A DNA stretch of 64,000 bases from Asterias amurensis (GCF_032118995.1 NC_092661.1:17893506-17957505); one strand, 5' to 3'; numbered from the stretch's first letter, positions 32,051 to 44,329 are shown. The notes: a model not told the origin generated them from the letters alone. Numbers and translations are program-made.

Positions 32051-32310
32051 TACTATGGCATGGGAAATATGTGCTTTATACTTAGTAAAATAATTTGCGA
32101 GTGGAGTAGTTTACAAGGGATACTATGGCATGGGGAAATTAGTGCTTTATACGCTTTATACTTAGTAAATAATTTGCGAGTGGAGTAGTTTACAAGGGAT
32201 ACTATGGCATGGGGAAATTAGTGCTTTATACGCTTTATACTTAGTAAATAATTTGCGAGTGGAGTAGTTTACAAGGGATACTATGGCATGGGGAAATTAG
32301 TGCTTTATAC
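32051..32310. repeat. 79-bp tandem repeat, four units
   Basis: Units start tactatggcatggggaaat at 32051, 32121, 32200 and 32279. The first is shorter because it lacks the duplicated cgctttatac. Confidence 0.92.
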
Positions 32311-33990
32311 TTGCGAATGAAGGCACTTACTAAGGAAACATATAGGCATAGTATTCTGTGGTTCGGACTTCAAATGATATTTGAGTTTCAGGTGTATACG
32401 CTGTAGGTATGAAAGAAGTTCACATAGGAAACAGATTGAATGAATTATTGGTCTGACCATTGATGGGGATACACTGGGGTTGTTGAGGAGAAGGATGGTA
32501 GGTCTACCCGATAGGATCAACATGACGGGAGAACAACATGGTTCGAGTCATGAAGTGTTCTTGGTGGGTATCTCGACGTGATATCAGCCGGTATAGGCTG
32601 AGCCGGGTTGACGACCAGGAGTGGATTGCGGACCAAGGACATCAAGTAGCGAGGGGCCATAATTTCACAGGTGTTTTAGTTGGATAGTATTTGAGTGTCT
32701 GCTTCGGTTGTACATCGTTGCGGAGTGAAGGAACAGACCTAGAGCTGGAATATGAAGGGTAGTACTTAGAATCTCGTTCATGCCGTGATTAGTGGAACAT
32801 TAGTCTCGCTAGATTTTACATGTGTTGGTTTTTTTTTTAGTTTGAATAAGGCATAATTATTGAGATCGGGTTCGGACTGGATGGTTTGACATTGTATACG
32901 GGTGTTCGCTCATATGGGGAATTGTTTTTTTTTTAATATTTTAATTCTTAGTAGTATTTGTATCGTTTCGTTATTGGAGGGGTCAACAAAAGGGGAATCG
33001 AATAGAATGATGGTTATTTTCCCTGGGTGTTAAATGCATGATTTTGTGACCGTTTGAACATAAATTCAGCTAAGAAATTTAGCTAGGATTCAGCTTCTTT
33101 AAGTGGTCGACATCAAGATTCTTGTTTTCTTCTTACGGATTTTTGGTACAAGAATTTATTAAAAACTTTTATTGTTTTGTTCGAATAAATTTGTGTTTTA
33201 AAAAATACTATATTCAGTTTCTTTATTATAATTTTGCTTAATTTATTTGTTCATCAATTTATGTTGAACGTATTATTTTTTCGCTATGTACAAATAATTG
33301 TACATTTTCTTATAGCTTATAGCATCATATTTTTAAGATGGCCTTGATTTAACATTTCAAACAAAACTTCTGTCTGTAAAATATAACTCCAAGTTTTAAC
33401 TATTTTCGTCAACGAAAAAGGTAAACATTTCTAAAATATTGTAAGCATAAAGGGTAGTACTACGTTTTCGTTTATCAAACAGTACACCTACCATTTTAAA
33501 GATGTACAAATAAAGTGTCGACTAAAACGTCAACTAAACTATTACCGAAGTTCCTATGATTATGGGTAACTACTCTAGCTTTCACCTTTTTTGTGCAGTG
33601 AAATAGACAAGATTTTAAAACACACGACATTGAATAAGATTATCAACCAGAACTTATAAATTTAATATCATCGTTTTGTTATTCGGGGTTTCACATATTC
33701 ATTCATTTCTTTTATTTTTACCACACACAAAGAAAAGTAATATGTAATAACATTATATAATATGATGATTAAGGAAAATATTACTACCATAGGATTTTGT
33801 ATGAGGACGGGGGTCTCCAAGAAGCATATAAGCTTGTCGAGTAGAGACCCCACTCATTTACAATAACAAAACAAAGAACAATACAACAATATGGAAACAC
33901 TATTACAGCTAAGATCGACCAACCAACCCCCTTCATTGCAGTGTATTAAAAATACAAACAGTTTGGGGAATGAATTATAACGTGTAGGCT
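32311..33990. other. Unassigned sequence
   Basis: The part at 32330-32830 is balanced in base composition and unlike the AT-rich surroundings, but shows no ORF over about 70 codons, no splice-consistent homology and no known RNA motif that I recognise. The part at 32830-33900 is AT-rich and featureless. Confidence 0.4.
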
Positions 33991-34299
33991 TAATAGTGCC
34001 ATACTTTAACCAATTTTAGAACACCAGCCTTTGAGAAAGAATCTGCTACGGTCGAAACGTCAGACCCTTAAGCAATAATATGACACCATACCACAGGTGA
34101 CTTTAAACGGTGTTTGGAAGCGGTTAACAGCAGCTGACGTTATGTAGGCTACTACATGTTTGGGGATCCGAAACGAGTACTGTAGCTGTAGACCTATAGA
34201 CCCATACATTTTCGATCTCTATCCACTGCTAGATAGTAGAAATACACTTATATTATGTGGTAAACAATTATTATGTAACCAAAATTAGCATGAAAAGTC

Positions 34300-34412
34300 G
34301 TAGTGTTTCATTTGATTGACGGCAAGTTGCCATTGTAAATGTCATGTATTTTTATATACTTGACGAATAAACCATTCAATTCAATTCAATTCAATTCAAT
34401 TCAATTCAATTA
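34300..34412 (+). mobile_element. Retroposon 3' end with (ttcaa)n tail
   Basis: The segment ends gacgaataaaccattcaatt followed by about seven ttcaa/caatt units. This layout is typical of non-LTR retroposon 3' ends. No reverse transcriptase is visible. Confidence 0.6.
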
Positions 34413-34869
34413 GGTGGCACACACCCAAACCTACGCCATAGGCCAAACGTTACAGCTATCTTCCGGCCTGTGTATGTGGCGCATGCCGCTGTCAAGTGCC
34501 GTGTTTACATGTAAGAAGGTGGACACAGAAATGCCGCAAACTACCCGTTTCATGACTTTTTGCGATTTGACATTGGCCTATTACTATCCTTATGAATTGA
34601 AATAAACTACACGATAAAGCTTACCTCTAGGAACATTAAATCACACCAAATGGTCGTAAAACATCCACAGTATTAATACCGTTAACACAAGCATGGATAG
34701 CTACCATTTTGAATGTGCGTCTCTGCCTCAAGCCGACGAGTACCCTGACCCAGGTACGCTGGTGGAAGGCGGTGATCGGGTACCTGTTTGGCTGGTTCCT
34801 ATCACCTGTACCTAACAAAAGACCACAGGGATACGTGACTGGCTCCCGCAAGATCTCGCGGTTTCAGAT

Positions 34870-36110
34870 AATTTTGTTTACCGGCCAAATAAAAATAAAT
34901 AAAAATTGGCTTTTTTAACCAGAATTTTTGGTAAAAATAAACTGCAAGGGGTTAAACTTGTATTTTTAAGCGATTTCAGATCATTTTATTTTTGGCCAAT
35001 TTTTTTTAAATGTGTCTTTTTGAGCCAGAATATTTTTTGGTTAAAAAAACTGCAAGAGGTTAAACTTGTATTTTGAAGCGGTTTCAGATAATTTAATTTT
35101 TGGCCAAATTTTTTAAAATGAGCCTTTTTGAGCCAGAATTTTTTGTTTACAAAAACTGCAAGAGGTTAAACTTGTATTTTGAAGCGACTTCAGATAATTT
35201 AATTTTTGGCCAAATTTTTGAGCCAGAATTTTGGGTCAAAAAACTGCAAACTTGCATTTTGGTGTGGTTTCAGATAAAAACAAATTTGGCCCAATTTTTT
35301 TAACTGTGCCTTTTTGAGCCAGAATATTTGGTTAAAAACGGCAAGAGGTTAAACTTGTATTTTGAGGCGAATTCAGATAATTTTACTTTTGGCCCAATTT
35401 TTAAGAATTAGACTTTTTGAGCCAGAATTTTTGGTTACAAAAACTGCAAGAGGTTAAACTTGTATTTTGAAGCGATTTCAGATAATTTTATTTGTTGGCC
35501 CAATTTTTAAAAATGTGCCTTTTTGAGCCAGAATATTTGGTTAAAAAATCTGCAAGAGGTTTAACTTGTATTTTGAAGCGATTTCAGATAATTTTATTTT
35601 TCGGCCAAATTTTTAAAAATGTGCCTTTTTGAGCCAGAATATTTGGTTAAAAAAACTGCAAGGGGTTTAACTTGTAATTTTGAAGCGATTTCAGATAATT
35701 TAATTTTTGGCCCAATTTTTAAAAATGGGCCTTTTTGAGCCAGAATTCTTGGTTTAAAAAACTGCAAGGGGTTAAACTTGTATTTTGAAGCGATTTCAGA
35801 TAATTTTATTTTTGGCCCAATTTTTAAAAATGAGACTTTTTGAGCCAGAATTTTTGGTTACAAAAACTGCAAGAGGTTAAACTTGTATTTTGAAGCGATT
35901 TCAGATAATTTAATTTTTCGGCCCAATTTTTAAAAAATGTGCCTTTTTAAGCCAAAATTTTGAATCAATAAAACTGCAAGGGGTTAAACTTGCATTTTGG
36001 TGTGGTTTCAGATAAAAACAAATTTGGCAAAATTTTTAAAAATGAGCCTTTTTTAGCCAGAATTTTTGGTTACAAAAACTGCAATTTTACTTTTTTGCCC
36101 AATTTTTACT
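34870..36110. repeat. About 105-bp tandem repeat, roughly 11 units
   Basis: Each unit contains gagccagaatttttggtt, then actgcaagaggttaaacttg and gcgatttcagataattt. Copies vary by small indels, unlike the exact-length 81-bp array. It lies upstream of WARS2. Confidence 0.95.
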
Positions 36111-36261
36111 TACTAACCCCCTGGTGCGCGACAGCTTTAATGACAATGATGTTTTCATTTAATATTATAATACATTTACAAATCCCCAATTTTGCACTCC
36201 AACGCGCCGCCATAATTAATTAAAGACTAACTAATTATTGGCAAAAGGGGCGCTGTTTTAG

Positions 36262-36484
36262 GAGACCGTTAAAAACGTAAAAATAGAGGGCGGTATACAA
36301 GGAGACCGTTAATAATAAAACCAAGATGGCGCTGCCCATACATTTGAAAACAGAGGGCGGTATACAAGGAGACCGTTAAAAACATCGAAATAGAGGGCGG
36401 TATATAAGGAGACCGTTAAAATTATCAAAATAGAGGGCGGTATATAAAGAGACCGTTATTGTTAAACCAAGATGGCGCTGCCCG
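36262..36484 (+). promoter_or_regulatory. WARS2: WARS2 upstream region with duplicated start-codon segment
   Basis: Five copies of gagaccgtta with gagggcggtata spacers precede WARS2. The segment accaagatggcgctgccc occurs twice, at 36319-36337 and 36466-36484; the second contains the WARS2 start codon. The motif AAGATGGCG resembles a YY1 site, which often overlaps start codons of housekeeping genes. The first copy opens a 17-codon upstream ORF (36326-36379) starting MALP like the real protein. Confidence 0.7.
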
Positions 36485-36585
36485 TGAGAAATGCATTTTT
36501 GAAAGTTACCTGCACTTCTTCCTTAAATTTTAGGGCAAAGTTTAGGCCAGAAATAAAACAGTTTTGCCAAGGAATGTACGAAAAG
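36472..36585 (+). CDS. WARS2: WARS2 exon 1 (targeting peptide)
   Basis: It has 38 codons from ATG to EIKQFCQGMYEK, ending at donor gttgtt in phase 0, which fits exon 2. It has several Arg/Lys and only two late acidic residues. It lies too close to repeats for homology to prove it, but length, phase and composition agree. Confidence 0.82.
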
Positions 36586-36736
36586 GTTGTTACTTTTGAA
36601 AATTCACTCGTTTTCGAAAATTAGTCAAATAAAAGAGTTGGGCATGGGGCTTGCGGTCGTAGGCCTACTTTATATTTCAACCACCATGCTATGTAAACGA
36701 GCGATAAACTCGGACTCCAATGCTTCATTCAATTAA

Positions 36737-36757
36737 CGCCCCCCCCCCCCCCCCCCC
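36737..36757. repeat. Poly-C tract
   Basis: A run of about 20 C in WARS2 intron 1. Confidence 0.9.
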
Positions 36758-37775
36758 TCTCACCACCCACTGGACTGCACGTTCAAACCTTACTCGGATG
36801 CCCCTTACTCACCTGACAATGACATTCTGGAACAGTGCATGGCTGAAAATCCTTTGGCCTATTAATTCCTACCCTGGCACACTGACACAATGGGTAACTG
36901 AGTTCCCAACTGTTTAATGGGTGTTTGAAAGAAAATGTAAGCCCCGCCCCCATTTATCTCCCACAGACTTTCTGTTGAGGGAGGTTGGGTTGAATAAGAA
37001 AACTTACTGTGTAATATTTGACACAATTACCTTCTCCTAACCTATTGCAAGGCATCAGAACTTCTGCTGAAAGAGAGTTATATTTCCTGTATTTTTGCCT
37101 CTAAACCTTGTTTGTTGACCCCCCTCCAGGGAGTCCAGAATACCCAGCCAGGAAAAGAATGTTTTGCCTCTATCTCAATCCCAATCTCAGGGGCATGATA
37201 GGCTTAGTAGAAGTTACATGATCTATACCCATTTAGACCCAACCACAATGCAGAAGGCATGCCTCCGGGCAATATGCAATCTATTTTTCACACTTTGGAA
37301 AACAATTCTTTTGTGAACATATTATATCTCCCAAAAAAATAGCAGACGCAGGATAGATGTGTTTCAAGTGGTCATACAATGATAAGTAATCTCACTATTC
37401 AATCTGGGCACCTGGGGAACATAAAGTGGATGAGGTGTCCCTAGATTAATTGTTGTTTAAATGTTGGTTGCTAAGGGCCTGTAATCCTAGAAAGAAGATA
37501 TTTCTACAAGCGATGACTTTTGTTTTCCACTAATTTATGTTGTGACACCTCTATGTTTCGAGAAACCCTTAGTGGTTTCGACACTGGGTTATATGGTCAG
37601 AATTAGGGTTATGATAAGGTTTAGGAAAATACACTAGGCCCTGTGTGGGAACATCTTTCTAGGAGTGTTGAATCATGTGTAACAAACCAGGCTTCTGATC
37701 TCTCTTGTCTTATCAAAATAAAGAGTTTTGATTGTTGCAACTTGTGTGTAATGAATTGCATCAATATCTTTTCAG

Positions 37776-38033
37776 GAAATCCACAGAAAGATCTTCTCAG
37801 CGATTCAGCCAACGGGTATACCACATCTGGGCAATTACTTTGGAGCAATTCAGAACTGGGTCAAGTTACAGAATGACACAAATAACAGCGTCATCTTCAG
37901 CATTGCTGATATGCACTCCATCACCTTGCCTCAAAATCCAAAAGTGTTAAGACGGAGTATACGGGACTGTGTGGCTGTGCTGCTAGCATGTGGCATAGAT
38001 CCAGAGAGAAGTATATTGTTCCAACAATCGAGT
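37776..38033 (+). CDS. WARS2: WARS2 exon 2 (HIGH-type signature)
   Basis: It has 86 codons, [20 protein letters not shown] to [10 protein letters not shown]. It contains the ATP-binding PHLGN signature and the [12 protein letters not shown] tryptophan-pocket region of the family. The acceptor is ttttcag and the donor gtgagt; phase 0. Confidence 0.96.
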
Positions 38034-38940
38034 GTGAGTAACTTGGGGGTAACCTGCATCTGATGAAATACTGCTCAACCCTCCTAGTTTTCTTGGTAGC
38101 CATTGAAGTAATGCCAACATTCGGCTGATGGTATTTTCTCAAGAAGGAGCCAGTTTTGCTCCATTTATGGTAACATTAAAACAAAACTTACAAAGCAGAA
38201 TTTACATCATTTGAGTGAATCATGAAAGAGAAATGTCTTTTACAAAGTAAACAATGGCTAATGAAATTGCAATAAGACCTCTTTTACACCTGATAATAGC
38301 AAGGAAACTCAAATGAAAGAAACGTTTTAAAAGGTTGACCCTTCACTAGTTTGATTCACTGTGCTTTTTCAAAGGCATTGTTCTTAAAGAACAGTTGATA
38401 AAAAACCTCTATTAATGCATTTTTCTACATGGTGACTTTCAAGCGAGTCCCCCTCTCTCTCTCTCCAAATGCCCCCCCCCCCACCCCCTCACAAACACAA
38501 TAGACCCAGGCCTTCCATATGACATCATACTCTTAAAAAGCGCTCTCACTGAGGTCAAAAGCACCGGCCCTCACTGAGGCCAAATGAGGCAAATCATTTG
38601 AAGATAGCTGAACTTTGTGCATGAAAAATGCAGATGACCTCAGCGTCCCTGTAGCATTTTGTGTTAACAACATGTACAAAGGGCTTATTGAATTTCACCT
38701 AGTCAGGTTTACAAGCTTTATTTCAAAAAACACACTATTGTTTTCCAAGCCAATCTTTAAACAATAAAAACGTGAAAAGGACAAACACTTTTTCAATCTG
38801 GTAAGAAAGTAATTTCTTTTGTTTTGGAAAGAGAACCCAGAATCAGGGTTGAATATGAGCTGCATTTGCTGCTATGGGTCAGACAATCAGAATCGAGGAC
38901 TAAAAAGTAATTTATAATTTTGTCTTTATTTAAATGTTAG

Positions 38941-39021
38941 GTACATCAACACGTTGAGTTAGCATGGATTTTAGGATGCAAGACAACGATGGCTCAACTT
39001 GGACAGTTCCCTCAGTGGAAG
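38941..39021 (+). CDS. WARS2: WARS2 exon 3
   Basis: It has 27 codons, VHQHVELAWILGCKTTMAQL and GQFPQWK, matching V-x-EHTQLSWIL... of the family. Phase 0 both sides; the donor is gtaact. Confidence 0.95.
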
Positions 39022-39378
39022 GTAACTAGTAACTAAAGTAACTAACATGTATTTCTCTATAAACTCAATTCAACAAAGCTGTGCGTCTGAGATTTTGGGG
39101 GAAAAACCACAATCACAAACTCGGAACCAATTCTACAAGGAACTCTGCTCTTGACTCTTAAGCATTGAATTCTGCAAGCCCTAAAGCATAGAAGTGTGTG
39201 GCAACAGCATCTTAGAATTTTGCCATTGTTTAAAAAACAAACTCGGGAACTATCAATCAATTCTTACATAATTTTAGTACCTCTGGGAAGGTTTCCTGTG
39301 TTGCTTCTGGATTGTAAGCTTTTGTCCTGCCCCGTTTCTAGTATGGTCTCTAAGTTTTTGTTTTTTTGTGTTTTGAAG

Positions 39379-39464
39379 GCCAAGGCTGGGAATGACAAGA
39401 AAAAGGAATGTGTTGGACTCTTCACATACCCAGTTCTTCAAACTGCTGATATTCTTCTGTACAA
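39379..39464 (+). CDS. WARS2: WARS2 exon 4
   Basis: It encodes AKAGNDKKKECVGLFTYPVL and QTADILLYK; GLFTYPVLQTADILLY is strongly conserved in bacterial-type TrpRS. The acceptor is ttttgaag and the donor gtaaga, phase 2 out. Confidence 0.95.
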
Positions 39465-39883
39465 GTAAGATTTCAAAGTACAAGTTTGGTGGATAAGTAT
39501 GCGATCACAACAAAACTGCCATTGTAATAGTGAGGCTGTTTTTTAATTAGTACAGAAGATGTAGTGTGGCTTTATAATGCATTGAAGCACAGGCTCCTCT
39601 TAGCAACAGCCACTGCCACAGCCATTAATTCAGACATAACCCTGGCTTTTTCCAACACATCAACTCCATCTCCATTTGGAAACGGCATTCCAAATCTACA
39701 CTGCTCCAAAATTGATGACAGATCCCAAGGCTGAAACCAAAGCCGAGGTTTTGGAAATGGCCCAGATATCAACTAAAAAGCTCCAACACTATTTCCAATG
39801 TAAGCCTCCCTTTGACTCCAATAGCACTGTATATGAGAAAAATAAGATGGCTGAAGAATTTACTTTTTTCTTTTTCTTTGCAG

Positions 39884-40002
39884 GTCCACTCATGTTCCGG
39901 TTGGAGATGACCAGCTCCCTCATCTAAACCTGGCACAGAATCAAGCAAGAATATTCAACAACAACTACGGAAACTTCTTCCCCATTCCCAAAGCTATTGG
40001 TG
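39884..40002 (+). CDS. WARS2: WARS2 exon 5
   Basis: It encodes STHVPVGDDQLPHLNLAQNQ to FPIPKAIG, with the VPVGxDQ substrate-binding motif. The acceptor is tttgcag and the donor gtgagt, phase 1 out. Confidence 0.95.
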
Positions 40003-40460
40003 GTGAGTTTGGTACTCGGTTCCCGATAAACTAGACAGACTCTAACAGTTTTTTATTGACATCATGTCAGGGTTTCCAAAAGGGTATATGAATCAGAATG
40101 CGTGAAAATAACAAGGCTGCGTCAAGTTCCATCAGTACGAAGTTTTATCAATATTAGCATGGAACCAGTTGCATCTTGGTAAGAACCTGGGGCCTAATTT
40201 CATAGCTCTCTGATTGAGTTTTTCTGTTCATTACAGGGTGAGCTTGAATTTCTGCGCTGGGTAAGCAAAGAATGAGCAGTTAAGTGAAGTACACGATCAA
40301 ACATGCTTTAAGCTTAACACTTGAAGCATGGGTTTTTCAGCTACCTTGAAGTGCCGCTTTTTTGCTTGCAACTGAACCTTGAATTGTGGCACTGTTACTG
40401 CAAATGAAAACTTTTCCATAGTTTTTAAAAAGGATATATTTTGTGTTGTTTTTATTTCAG

Positions 40461-40909
40461 GTGAACTAAGCAGAGTGAAGAGTCTCACGAACCCCGATGC
40501 TAAGATGAGCAAATCTGAACCCAACCCTAAAAGCCGGATTGAACTCACAGACTCAAAGGACGACATCACAAAGAAGTTCAAGAAAGCCAAGACTGATTTC
40601 ACCGGGGCAGTGACCTTTGACCCTGTTAACCGACCTGGCGTTTCTAACCTCGTTGCAATTCATGCCGCTATGAAAGACGTATCACCAGAGGAAATCTGCG
40701 AGGAGGCAATAGGGCTGCAGACGGCAGAGTACAAGTTTGTAGTGGCAAAGGCTGTGAACTCAAAACTTGCACCGATACGAGAAAGGATATTTGAGTTGAA
40801 GGAAGATCCATCATATATTGAGAATGTGTTAAAGATTGGGGCAGAAAGAGCCAGTGTGATTGCAGAGCAGACGTATAATGAAGTCAAGAAGCTAGTTGGT
40901 CTTGTATGA
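40461..40909 (+). CDS. WARS2: WARS2 exon 6 (KMSKS, C-terminus)
   Basis: It begins GELSRVKSLTNPDAKMSKSE, includes the KMSKS loop and the helical anticodon-recognition region, and ends EVKKLVGLV with TGA at 40907. The open frame continues 82 bp upstream into the intron, but the acceptor tatttcag at 40460 fixes the exon start. Confidence 0.97.
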
Positions 40910-42708
40910 CCTGAAACTCATTATCAACAGTCGTCAAACACAGGCTTTTTATTATTATTCTGTACAGTAAAAAGAGACTGTAAGACAATGGCAACATTTG
41001 AGTTGGAAAAAATATAAAATGTACACGATACTCTTGCTTTCATTGCTACTCTTTACCACAATTCAGTGTACTTTCTTATAAATTACAACCATTCAACAAA
41101 ATATATTATGTTATTTACAATTATTTACCCATACAATTTATAGGTTTACAAGAACCAAGATAATGCTTTTCTTAAACTAAGGGACAATTTTTTGACTGGG
41201 AATTATTTCAGACAGGAACAATTATCAAGCTGCATTTTGAATTGGGAGTGGTCACAAATGGTTACCTACATGTAATTGAAGAAAACAAATTGATCTGAGC
41301 GTAATAATACACTTACAACATCTATTCCTTAAAAAGTTTCCTCTTTCTTTTATAAAATCGTTTTCCATTATTGGATATATCGTTTGTAATCATGGTGCGC
41401 TACAGACAACTAAAAAAAACTAAAGTTACAACTAGGAAGCATTTTGAAGAACCTGTTCAGCAGAAAATATCAAAAAGCCACTTTATTATTTAGCTGGTAA
41501 CCCAGTTTGTTTGTGCTTGAGAGCTTATGAAATTAGGCAAAGGGGCATTTTTGTAAACTGTCACGGCATAAGAGGTTAGGCGGAGCACAAAGACCTAAGC
41601 TGTGATTTTGTCCATGTTAACCCTCCATACCCAAGCCTATCATGGTTACAAAGAGAAAAATCAAACCTTTATAAAATAAGGCAAATATGTAATCCTTTTA
41701 TAAATTGGAGTGGAAAGATTCGAAATGCCAATGTTCAAGTTCACAGATTACAGTGAGGAAACAAAGCGAGAACTTTGAATTTTATTGCTCAATGATTTTG
41801 GGATTATATGAAAGAGAATTCAATATGTGAGATATTTAATCTTAAAACAATATCGTCCTGGTGATATAAAGTTTGGAAAAAAAGGCATTTGAATGAAAGC
41901 TTTCTGTTGTTTAAAGATGTGTGCTCCATGCTGAGTGGTCAATCAATGCCTCCACCAGCTTTTGTTTTTGTCGTAACAATTCAGTAACAAAAGGGTTTAA
42001 AAGCTTAATGGAGTTAGGTCAAGATACTGTGATGTCCTGCATTCAGAACTTGAAAAGAATAAAACGTTAAAAAGAAAAGTGAAGTTAAATTGGTATATCT
42101 CAGACCTCCCAACTCATGAAAGACTTAATATTGCATTTGAAAATATTCACAATATTTAAAACAAAACGTGGACAACAAATCTGTTGATTTACACATCAGC
42201 AGTTGGACATAATAAAGTTAAAATAAAATAAAAACTGTTTAAAAAACAACACTAACTTGGTTCATTACAATGCCCTCGTCACAACATATAATAAACAAGT
42301 TTAGGGGGCTGGACTTCCCCTCTGTCAAGAGTAAAAAGCCCCCAGAACCTCTTGGTGTTACATTTAAAAGGATTTACAAACTCTCTACATCACCACCTGT
42401 CTTCTCTTGGTCTTAAGGATGACCCCTGACCTAATGAGCATTATGTTTCAGCGGAACTGAACAACACCACAAGTTTCCTTCTTTTTTTTTTATAGGAAAT
42501 TGAGAGGCAAAGAAAGGTCTAGGGAAAACAGTCCTAAATATATCAACATGTTGAGAAATAAATCTGGTAAACATTCATTCTTATAGATACATTCAAATAA
42601 AATATATATTTACAGATATATATTTAAAAAGTCCCCTTCTGTCAACAAATAACTTGTTCATTTTTTACACATTTACAGTGACTTTGCCATGTCCCTTGAC
42701 TATCTGGG
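40910..42708. other. WARS2 3' region and intergenic DNA
   Basis: AT-rich sequence free of recognised repeats, likely including the WARS2 3' UTR. No unambiguous polyadenylation site can be chosen; AATAAA-like hexamers occur near 42228. No ORF has family resemblance. Confidence 0.45.
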
Positions 42709-43138
42709 CCAAATTTCAGCTGCTTAAACAAAACATTTTGCTGCAAGCTTGTCTGCTAAGCAAATGTAAGCATGACATAGTATTTTGGGTTACCTTTTTG
42801 TGGTAACCCCAGCTGTTTTGTGCTTAGCTTAGTTTTATGCTTAAAGACACTGGACACTATTGGTAATTGTCAAAGACCAGTCTTCTTACTTGGTGTATCT
42901 CAACAAATGCACACAATAACAAACCTGTGAAAATTTGAACTCAATTGGTCGTCGAAGTTGTGAGATAATAATGGAAGAAAGAAACACCCTTGTCACACGA
43001 AGTTGTGTGCTTTCAGATGCCTGATTTCAGGACTTCAAAATCTAATTCTGAGGTCTTGAAATCAAATTAAAATATTTGAGTGAAAAATTACTTCTTTCTC
43101 GTTACTTCAGAGGGAGCCATTTCTCACAATGTTTTATA

Positions 43139-43508
43139 TTATAACACCCCTTGCAAGTATTCTGCCTGCTCATTGGTTTAGAGCACGTCACATGACATGT
43201 CTTAGTTTTGCTAGACGACGGCCGTGTGATAGTGCGTCGGTTTGCCATGCGCTAGTCCGAAGACTAGCACACGGCGCCGTGCGCTAGTCCGACAGACTAG
43301 CACACGGCGTGCAGTACCCGGACGTCCGTTGCGTGTACGAGGATTCTAAATTAATAGTCTGTAACCATTTTGGATTGCACGACACTACATGCAACACAGT
43401 AAGTAAAAGTGTTTGCAATCTGTATTCGCGTCGCCCGTGGAAGGTAGCATTCAGGTCTGTAACTTAATAATAATAGTACAGTATTTAGAAATGTTTGGGG
43501 TGTTATAA
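43139..43508. mobile_element. TIR element with TTATAACACCCC ends
   Basis: The left ttataacacccc and right ggggtgttataa are exact inverted ends, 370 bp apart. Inside is a GC-rich repeated gcgctagtccga / gactagcacacggc segment (43245-43315). It is inserted in the TTAA element. Confidence 0.85.
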
Positions 43509-43509
43509 A

Positions 43510-43677
43510 ACAAATATTGACTGCTTTTACTCGTGCAATGGTTAAAAACTATGACTCCCTCGGTGATCCCCGGAGCGTTCTATTTTCCCTCGGCTTCGCC
43601 TCGGGAAAATAGAACGCTCCGGGGATCATCTCGGGAGTCATAGTTTTAACCATAGCACTCGAAGCAGTCAATATTTG
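43510..43677. mobile_element. Long hairpin element
   Basis: The arms acaaatattgactgctt and aagcagtcaatatttgt continue inward through ggttaaaactatgac and a perfect ccggagcgttctattttccc / gggaaaatagaacgctccgg stem closed by tcggcttcgcctc. It abuts the previous element by one base. Confidence 0.88.
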
Positions 43678-44329
43678 TATACTATGAACAGCTCTCCATT
43701 GCTTGTTACCAAGTAAGTTTTTATGCTGACAATTATTTTGAGTAATTACCAATAGTGTCCAGTGCCTTTAAGCAGCTCTATGAAACTGGGCCCTGTATAA
43801 GTGTATAGAGTTGTACAAGTTTTACCTGGTGTCCAATAACAAAGACACTGATTAATCAACCTTATTGGTGAAAGGGCACCAGTGCACTGGCTCAGTGGTC
43901 AAAGTTTCAACAGAAATAAAAATAGTTGATTTTGTTCACAAAAAAATTCATACATTTCAATACATATTGACACATTCAATTGTTAGAAATATACATAGAT
44001 ATGCATTTATGTAATAAGACCATAATTGTAGCATATTAAAAATATTTATAAAAAATTCATTCAGTTTGTTTATGCAAAAATTGCAGGGATAAAGTAATGC
44101 CAAGACGGAACATCTTACAACATCAAAATTTAAATGCAGCTATTATTTAGTAAAGCAGCCCTGTTCTCTAATAAGAGTAATTTTTTAATAGTATTCAATC
44201 AAATGTGTACACTGAGATTGGACGCCGAATTTGGATAAAGGAAAACTTTACCCTGACAAGTAAACCATAAATAAAAGTAAATTGCACATTATTTCTATCC
44301 CATATCCTATCCTATCCTTTTTCGGGCAA

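Larger units (their letters stand above)
36472..40909 (+). other. WARS2: Gene span: WARS2, mitochondrial tryptophanyl-tRNA synthetase
   Basis: Six exons with fully consistent phases give 368 residues plus a stop; the human mitochondrial enzyme is close to 360. The class I signatures are present: PHLGN (HIGH-type, residues 54-58) and KMSKS (234-238). GDDQ corresponds to the family's GEDQ. The short N-terminus starting MALPVRNAFLKVTCTSSLNF is basic and hydroxylated as in mitochondrial presequences. The enzyme charges mitochondrial tRNA-Trp with tryptophan using ATP. Confidence 0.95.
42841..43771. mobile_element. TTAA element split by later insertions
   Basis: It begins ttaaagacactggacactat and ends atagtgtccagtgcctttaa. 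The family interior stops at tgttttata (43138) and resumes at actatgaacagctctcc (43680), giving an insertion of about 540 bp. Confidence 0.9.
42709..43798. mobile_element. GGGCCC-type element split by nested insertions
   Basis: The left part (ctgggccaaatttcagctgc, 42709-42840) and the right part (gcagctctatgaaactgggccc, 43772-43798) belong together. Between them lies the TTAA element 42841-43771, itself split by two further elements. Confidence 0.85.

Noticed and set aside
34031..34065. Another hammerhead-like copy (gaaagaatctgctacggtcgaaac)
   Set aside because: The gaaacgtc part agrees, but the stem does not pair; kept out as a chance or fully decayed copy.
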